18,733 bases of DNA from an uncultured Lachnospiraceae bacterium (GTDB lineage: Bacteria > Bacillota > Clostridia > Lachnospirales > Lachnospiraceae): positions 1 to 18,733 of the forward strand of contig CAJOPP010000289.1 of the NCBI GenBank assembly GCA_905236365.1, given 5' to 3'. The position numbers were made by a program, and so were the translations under genes. The notes beneath the pieces are model-generated. The model was not told the origin of the DNA. It made no database searches and saw nothing but the letters and a program-made list of their open reading frames with translations. Positions 15,184 through 18,733 of this stretch are shown here, piece by piece. Every line of letters starts with the position of its first letter. Position 1 is the first letter of the stretch.

Positions 15184-16281
15184 ATGAAATTGGGAATTGT
15201 TGGCCTTCCGAATGTTGGCAAAAGTACATTGTTTAACTCATTAACAAAAGCAGGAGCAGAATCAGCAAACTATCCATTTTGTACCATTGATCCCAATGTG
15301 GGAGTGGTTCCGGTACCAGATGAGAGAATTGACGTATTGACCAAGATGTACAATTCAAAAAAGACAGTTCCGGCTGTGATAGAATTTGTGGATATTGCAG
15401 GATTGGTAAAGGGTGCATCAAAGGGAGAAGGGCTTGGAAATCAGTTTTTGTCCAATATTAGAGAAGTGGATGCGATTGTTCATGTGGTTCGTTGCTTTGA
15501 GGATTCGAATGTGGTACATGTAGATGGAAGTATTAATCCACTAAGAGATATTGAGACGATTAATTTTGAACTTATTTTTTCCGATATTGAAATTTTGGAT
15601 CGCAGAATTGCAAAGAACTCCCGTGCAGCAAATAATAATAAAGAAATAGCCAAAGAAGTTGCGTTTATGAAGCGGCTCAAAGAACATCTCGAGAATGGGA
15701 AACTTGCTATCACGTTTGAGACAGATGGAGAAGATGAGGATGCCTGGATTGCAGAATACAATCTTCTTACAAGAAAACCGGTTATTTTTGCTGCAAATGT
15801 TTCAGAGGAGGATTTAGCAGATGACGGTGCAAACAATGATTATGTAAAAGTTGTAAGAGATTATGCAGAAGAATATCATTCGGAGGTGTTTGCTGTCTGT
15901 GCTCAGATTGAACAGGAAATTTCAGAGTTAGAAGATGATGAAAAGAAAATGTTTTTAGAGGATTTGGGACTTTCTGAATCCGGTCTTGATAAACTGATTC
16001 GTGCAAGTTATTCCTTGTTAGGTCTGATTTCATATCTGACCTCTGGAGAGGATGAGACGCGTGCTTGGACGATTAAAAGAGGAACGAAGGCACCACAGGC
16101 AGCTGGAAAGATTCACACAGATTTCGAGCGTGGATTTATTCGTGCCGAAGTAGTGAACTATAAAGATTTGGTAGAAAATGGTTCTATGGTAGCTGCAAAG
16201 GAAAAAGGATTGGTGCGTTCAGAAGGCAAGGAATATGTTGTTCAGGATGGAGATGTTATTCTGTTCAAATTCAACGTATAA
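15184..16281 (+). CDS. ychF: Ribosome-binding ATPase YchF (Obg-related)
   Basis: The protein has 365 residues, full length for YchF. The P loop GLPNVGKST (7-15) opens the G domain, with the switch region YPFCTIDPNVG (36-46) and the DxxG-type DIAGLVKGASKGEG (about 69-82). Where true GTPases have NKxD, the sequence reads ANVSEED (about 204-210), the change that gives YchF its preference for ATP. A helical insert (about 125-190) and a C-terminal TGS domain follow (TRAWTIKRGTKAPQAAGKIH, ending DVILFKFNV). Known family role: a universally conserved ATPase that binds ribosomes and is linked to oxidative stress and translation. The ATG at 15184 follows AAAGGAGATACCT. lgt starts 30 bp after its stop. 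Confidence 0.97.
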   Translation: MKLGIVGLPNVGKSTLFNSLTKAGAESANYPFCTIDPNVGVVPVPDERIDVLTKMYNSKKTVPAVIEFVDIAGLVKGASKGEGLGNQFLSNIREVDAIVHVVRCFEDSNVVHVDGSINPLRDIETINFELIFSDIEILDRRIAKNSRAANNNKEIAKEVAFMKRLKEHLENGKLAITFETDGEDEDAWIAEYNLLTRKPVIFAANVSEEDLADDGANNDYVKVVRDYAEEYHSEVFAVCAQIEQEISELEDDEKKMFLEDLGLSESGLDKLIRASYSLLGLISYLTSGEDETRAWTIKRGTKAPQAAGKIHTDFERGFIRAEVVNYKDLVENGSMVAAKEKGLVRSEGKEYVVQDGDVILFKFNV

Positions 16282-16311
16282 ATCATTCTTTTGTCAGGAA
16301 GGGAGATAGTT

Positions 16312-17229
16312 ATGTACGAAATTCGATTTCCTAATTTAGGAATTGTACTGAAAAATGTGGCAGACGGTTTTTCTATCGGAAATTTTGAAATTCGTTTTTA
16401 TGGAATTGTTATTGCCTTCGGTTTTATTCTTGGGTATATGACGATTGCAAAAGAGGCACAACGAACAGGACAGAGTACGGAATTGTATTTAGATTTTATG
16501 CTTTGGATGGTAGTACCGGCTATTCTGGGAGCAAGAATCTATTATGTACTCTTTAGTTTGAAGGATTACGTGAAAGAGGGACAATCCTTTCGGGAAACAG
16601 TTTTTGGTATGCTGAATATCCGTGGTGGCGGTTTGGCAATCTATGGTGGTGTGATTGCGGGGATTATCACGTTGATTATTTTTGCGAAGAAAAGAAAAGT
16701 CAGTGTAGCCTTGATGCTTGACACTTGTACTATGGGTCTTTTGGTTGGACAAATTCTTGGCAGATGGGGAAATTTCTTTAATCGTGAAGCGTTTGGAGCA
16801 TATACAGACGGTTTGTTAGCGATGGCAATACCTGTGGAGTGGTTTGGCGGTAAAAATTATCTTCTTAGTACTGTTAATAATGGCATTATCACGCAGGAAA
16901 TGATTGATAACGTATTGAATATTAACGGCAAGGAGTTTGTTCAGGTACATCCTACTTTTTTATATGAATCAATTTGGAATTTTGGAGTTCTTCTTGTAAT
17001 CTTCTTGTATCGGAGACATAAGAAGTTTGACGGTGAGATGTTTGCCATGTATATGTGGGGATATGGTTTGGGAAGAGTTTGGATTGAGGCTCTGCGTACA
17101 GATTCATTAATGGTGCCGGGAGTTCAGTTTAAGGTATCCCAGTTATTGGCAGCTTTTTGTGTGATAGGGGCATCTGTTTATATTATATATAAGAGAGTGA
17201 GGATTAAGAATCAAACGGAAGAAGTTTAA
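16312..17229 (+). CDS. lgt: Prolipoprotein diacylglyceryl transferase
   Basis: Lgt moves a diacylglyceryl group from phosphatidylglycerol to the lipobox cysteine of prolipoproteins in the cytoplasmic membrane, the first step of lipoprotein maturation. The ATG at 16312 follows GGAAGGGAGATAGTT; an in-frame TTG at 16291 is less likely. The product has 305 residues and about seven membrane helices (for example YGIVIAFGFILGYM, AIYGGVIAGIITLIIF, WNFGVLLVIFLY). The family signature GRWGNFFNREAFG (about 149-161) includes the conserved Arg and Asn. At the site of E. coli His103 the sequence reads GGLAIYGG, with Tyr, a variant I know from Firmicutes Lgt. Transcribed after ychF and ending at a strong terminator about 80 bp on. 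Confidence 0.95.
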   Translation: MYEIRFPNLGIVLKNVADGFSIGNFEIRFYGIVIAFGFILGYMTIAKEAQRTGQSTELYLDFMLWMVVPAILGARIYYVLFSLKDYVKEGQSFRETVFGMLNIRGGGLAIYGGVIAGIITLIIFAKKRKVSVALMLDTCTMGLLVGQILGRWGNFFNREAFGAYTDGLLAMAIPVEWFGGKNYLLSTVNNGIITQEMIDNVLNINGKEFVQVHPTFLYESIWNFGVLLVIFLYRRHKKFDGEMFAMYMWGYGLGRVWIEALRTDSLMVPGVQFKVSQLLAAFCVIGASVYIIYKRVRIKNQTEEV

Positions 17230-17305
17230 AATTCACACGGTTTGATGAATATTAGACAGGAGTTGATTGGTCTGATATGGAGTTAAAAATCGAATAGGTA
17301 TAAAT

Positions 17306-17344
17306 AAAAAACAGGCGACTGATGATTTTCAGTTGCCTGTTTTT
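17306..17344 (+). terminator. Intrinsic terminator downstream of lgt
   Basis: AAAAACAGGCGACTGA (17307-17322) pairs with TCAGTTGCCTGTTTTT (17329-17344), 16 bp with one G-U pair, around a 6-nt loop, ending in a T run. The A run on the other side would make it work on the minus strand too. Confidence 0.9.
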
Positions 17345-17550
17345 CTTCTGGAAAAAACACGCCACAATCTACCACATCTGAATAAAAACCACCACAATTT
17401 ACCACATCTGAATAAAAACCACCACAATTTACCACATCTGAATAAAAACCACCACAATTTACCACATCTGAATGAAATCCATCACAAACAATCAAATCTG
17501 AATGAATCCGACTAGGAATAACCACTTCTGAAAGATTCTTAAAATGTAAT
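17341..17550. repeat. 30-bp tandem repeat array (about seven units)
   Basis: Three units are identical (17371-17400, 17401-17430, 17431-17460), each reading ACCACATCTG, AATAAAAACC, ACCACAATTT. A degenerate copy precedes them (17341-17370, about 20 of 30 bases matching), and three decaying copies follow (17461-17490, 17491-17520, 17521-17550), all keeping the ATCTGAAT-type core at first. There are no spacers, so it is not a CRISPR. Because 30 is a multiple of three, both strands stay open for 60-80 codons (HNLPHLNKN or FYSDVVNCGG repeats), but neither frame has a ribosome binding site and the minus frame runs through the terminator. On the minus strand each unit holds two GTGGT words at 10- and 20-bp intervals. 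Confidence 0.92.
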
Positions 17551-17790
17551 CGTCGAAAAACTCACTACAATTTATCACTGACAAATAAATTGCACCGCTA
17601 AAAGTATGACATATGGATGTTTTGACCTTGAAAGTAAAACAACATGATATTGATGCGAGACGATTGCAATATACAATATATTGTAGTATGTATGAAAAAA
17701 GGAGAAAAAATATAAAGAAATATATGCATATTGCACAAAAAAAATAGTGAAAATGCTCATAGGTGAAACTACTATCTTTCTATTTTTATT
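17551..17790. other. AT-rich spacer upstream of mraZ with two dyads
   Basis: No gene is supported here. A hairpin CAATTTAT/ATAAATTG (17568-17575, 17585-17592) lies next to the repeat array. A perfect 14-bp palindrome TACAATATATTGTA spans 17672-17685. A promoter-like pair TTGACC and TGATAT with 17 bp between lies at about 17625-17653, and AAAAAAGGAGAAAA at about 17695 resembles a ribosome binding site but no start codon follows at a proper distance. A short frame of 19 codons from 17688 lacks a binding site. Confidence 0.35.
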
Positions 17791-17791
17791 C

Positions 17792-17820
17792 TTGCAATCT
17801 GAGATTAAATGGGGTACAAT
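17792..17820 (+). promoter_or_regulatory. Promoter of the mraZ-rsmH (dcw) cluster
   Basis: The -35 is TTGCAA (17792-17797), the spacer 17 bp and the -10 TACAAT (17815-17820). Transcription would start near 17827, just before the MraZ boxes. Confidence 0.75.
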
Positions 17821-17830
17821 AATGATTGTC

Positions 17831-17870
17831 AGTGGAGGAAAGTGGAGGATAGTGGTAGGAAGTGGAGAGA
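17831..17870 (+). promoter_or_regulatory. MraZ operator: four direct repeats at 10-bp spacing
   Basis: Four consecutive 10-mers start with AGTGG: AGTGGAGGAA, AGTGGAGGAT, AGTGGTAGGA, AGTGGAGAGA. One repeat per helical turn, placed just after the mraZ promoter, matches the known autoregulatory MraZ boxes (TGGGN-type repeats in E. coli, AAAGTG-type repeats in mollicutes). MraZ bound here would block its own transcript. Identification is by position and pattern. Confidence 0.85.
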
Positions 17871-17932
17871 AATAACAATCAGCTTTTACCACGATTTATT
17901 TCCTAATGATGGAAGAGGGGAAGGTGAGGATC

Positions 17933-18376
17933 GTGTCTAAAGGTCTAAAAGGCGAATATAGTCATTCGGTAGACGCTAAGGGCAGAATGATCGTACCTTC
18001 TAAGTTGAGAGAACCATTGGGTGCTACTTTTGTTGTTACAAAAGGAATGGACAAGTGTTTATTGGCATATCCGAATGATGAATGGGATATTTTTGAAGAA
18101 AAACTCAACAAGTTACCAATGACAAATAAAAAAGCAAGAGAGATGAAAAGATACTTTGTAGGAAGTGCTGTGGATTGTGAAGTGGATAATCAGGGAAGAA
18201 TTCTCTTGCCGGCTAATCTGAGAGAATTTGCAAAGATTGTAAAGGATGTTGTGATTGTCGGCGGAATTGAATATGTGGAAATCTGGAGCAAAGAAATATA
18301 CAACGAGAAAAATAATAAAGAAGTTGATTTTGACGAACTTGCTGAGGGAATTGAAGATTTAGGATTTATGTTCTAG
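17933..18376 (+). CDS. mraZ: Transcriptional regulator MraZ
   Basis: MraZ is a ring-forming DNA-binding protein that represses the dcw cluster, including its own gene. The product carries two AbrB/SpoVT-like halves, with the signature DAKGR at residues 14-18 (followed by MIVPSKLRE) and DNQGR at 85-89 (followed by ILLPANLRE). From the GTG at 17933 it has 147 residues, a usual length, and begins MSKGLKGEYSHSVDAKGR; the binding site AGGGGAAGGTGAGG lies just before. An in-frame ATG at 17906 would give 156 residues but has no binding site in front, so I favour 17933. A C-terminal acidic stretch (EVDFDELAEGIEDLGFMF) extends beyond the core. It is followed by rsmH after 79 bp. Confidence 0.95.
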   Translation: MSKGLKGEYSHSVDAKGRMIVPSKLREPLGATFVVTKGMDKCLLAYPNDEWDIFEEKLNKLPMTNKKAREMKRYFVGSAVDCEVDNQGRILLPANLREFAKIVKDVVIVGGIEYVEIWSKEIYNEKNNKEVDFDELAEGIEDLGFMF

Positions 18377-18383
18377 TAGGAGA

Positions 18384-18425
18384 ATGATGGAAAGAAATAT
18401 GGAAGATCCAGATGAGCAGCTCTAA
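18384..18425 (+). CDS. Possible 13-codon reading frame between mraZ and rsmH
   Basis: A double ATG at 18384/18387 directly after AGGAG (18378-18382) opens MMERNMEDPDEQL and stops at 18423-18425. The spacing to the binding site is short. It may be a chance frame, a small translated spacer that hands ribosomes on to rsmH, or a remnant. Low confidence as a real gene. Confidence 0.2.
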   Translation: MMERNMEDPDEQL

Positions 18426-18455
18426 CAGAACAAAAGGAAAAAGGAGAGGATAAAC

Positions 18456-18733
18456 GTGGAATTTTCGCATAAGTCAGTACTACTTCATGAGACAATTGAA
18501 GGACTCGCCATAAAGGAAAATGGAACTTATGTGGATGGGACACTGGGTGGTGGAGGACATGCATTTCAAGTATGTGCACGTTTATCAAAAGATGGAAGAT
18601 TTGTCGGGATTGATCAGGACGCGGTGGCGATTGAAGCTGCAAGTGAAAGATTATCAGCTTATCAAGGCAAGGTAAAGATTGATATTGTAAGAAATAATTA
18701 CGAAAAAATCCCTCAAGTGCTAAACGAACTGGG
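18456..18733 (+). CDS. rsmH: 16S rRNA (cytosine-1402-N4)-methyltransferase (3' partial)
   Basis: RsmH (MraW) methylates N4 of C1402 in 16S rRNA in the decoding centre, using SAM. The GTG at 18456 follows AAGGAGAGGATAAAC. The visible 92 residues begin MEFSHKSVLLHETIEGL and carry the SAM-binding loop YVDGTLGGGGHA (about 29-40) and GIDQDAVAI (about 53-61), both typical of the family. The gene runs off the window end. It sits in its standard place right after mraZ at the head of the division and cell-wall cluster. Confidence 0.96.
   Translation, partial: MEFSHKSVLLHETIEGLAIKENGTYVDGTLGGGGHAFQVCARLSKDGRFVGIDQDAVAIEAASERLSAYQGKVKIDIVRNNYEKIPQVLNEL

Noticed and set aside
17283..17525. Long open frames on both strands across the 30-bp repeats (for example FYSDVVNCGG repeats on the minus strand, HNLPHLNKN on the plus)
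   Set aside because: A repeat unit divisible by three keeps every frame open; there is no ribosome binding site, and the minus frame runs through the lgt terminator.
17341..17550. CRISPR array
   Set aside because: The 30-bp units are directly joined with no unique spacers, and no cas gene is nearby.
17688..17747. 19-codon frame MYEKRRKNIKKYMHIAQKK upstream of mraZ
   Set aside because: No ribosome binding site precedes its ATG; its composition only reflects the local A-rich sequence.

Overview
The window looks like chromosomal DNA of a low-GC Gram-positive anaerobe of the class Clostridia, most likely a Lachnospiraceae gut bacterium. The evidence is an AT-rich codon bias, strong AGGAGG-type ribosome binding sites, near-consensus sigma-A promoters, tRNA-Gly without an encoded CCA, and a typical Clostridia gene set: SH3b/glucosaminidase cell-wall proteins with cadherin-like modules, Hsp33, a two-gene serS-glgA transcript, and mraZ-rsmH. 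I cannot name the species. Most of the window is ordinary housekeeping DNA. No insertion sequence, prophage, integrase, CRISPR array or toxin-antitoxin pair is visible.

Layout. (1) 1-2918, plus strand: the 3' part of a secreted SH3b/glucosaminidase gene, then a secreted cohesin-like protein; both carry a cadherin-like module. (2) 2919-3123: a bidirectional terminator and a long palindrome that may be a dispersed intergenic repeat. (3) 3124-5526, minus strand: a SAM methyltransferase-hslO operon with overlapping stop and start, preceded by a gene for a membrane-anchored, very acidic YtxH-like protein. (4) 5527-8478, plus: a divergent promoter region, a 697-aa helical protein I do not recognise, and an orphan type IV pilin-like protein. 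(5) 8503-8658: a complete tRNA-Gly(GCC) unit with promoter and terminator. (6) 8783-12274, plus: yfbR (5'-nucleotidase), then glgA-serS behind a clear promoter and a roughly 100-nt leader. (7) 12389-13834, minus: a TerB-like/CbxX-type AAA ATPase, convergent with serS across a shared terminator. (8) 13904-14381: a 478-bp gene-free stretch with several potential RNA helices, tRNA-arm-like words and a promoter with a nested dyad before yebC. (9) 14382-17229, plus: yebC, ychF and lgt. (10) 17230-17905: terminator, a 30-bp tandem repeat array, a palindrome, and the mraZ promoter with four 10-bp-spaced MraZ boxes. (11) 17933 to the end: mraZ and the 5' part of rsmH, the start of the division and cell-wall (dcw) cluster.

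The best candidates for something undescribed are the 697-aa protein paired with a lone pilin-like protein, the gene-free region upstream of yebC, and the 30-bp tandem array upstream of mraZ. The array's GTGGT words (minus strand) keep a 10-bp phase like the MraZ boxes nearby. Each of these is a hypothesis drawn from sequence pattern only. Promoters and terminators were read by eye; hairpin energies were not computed.
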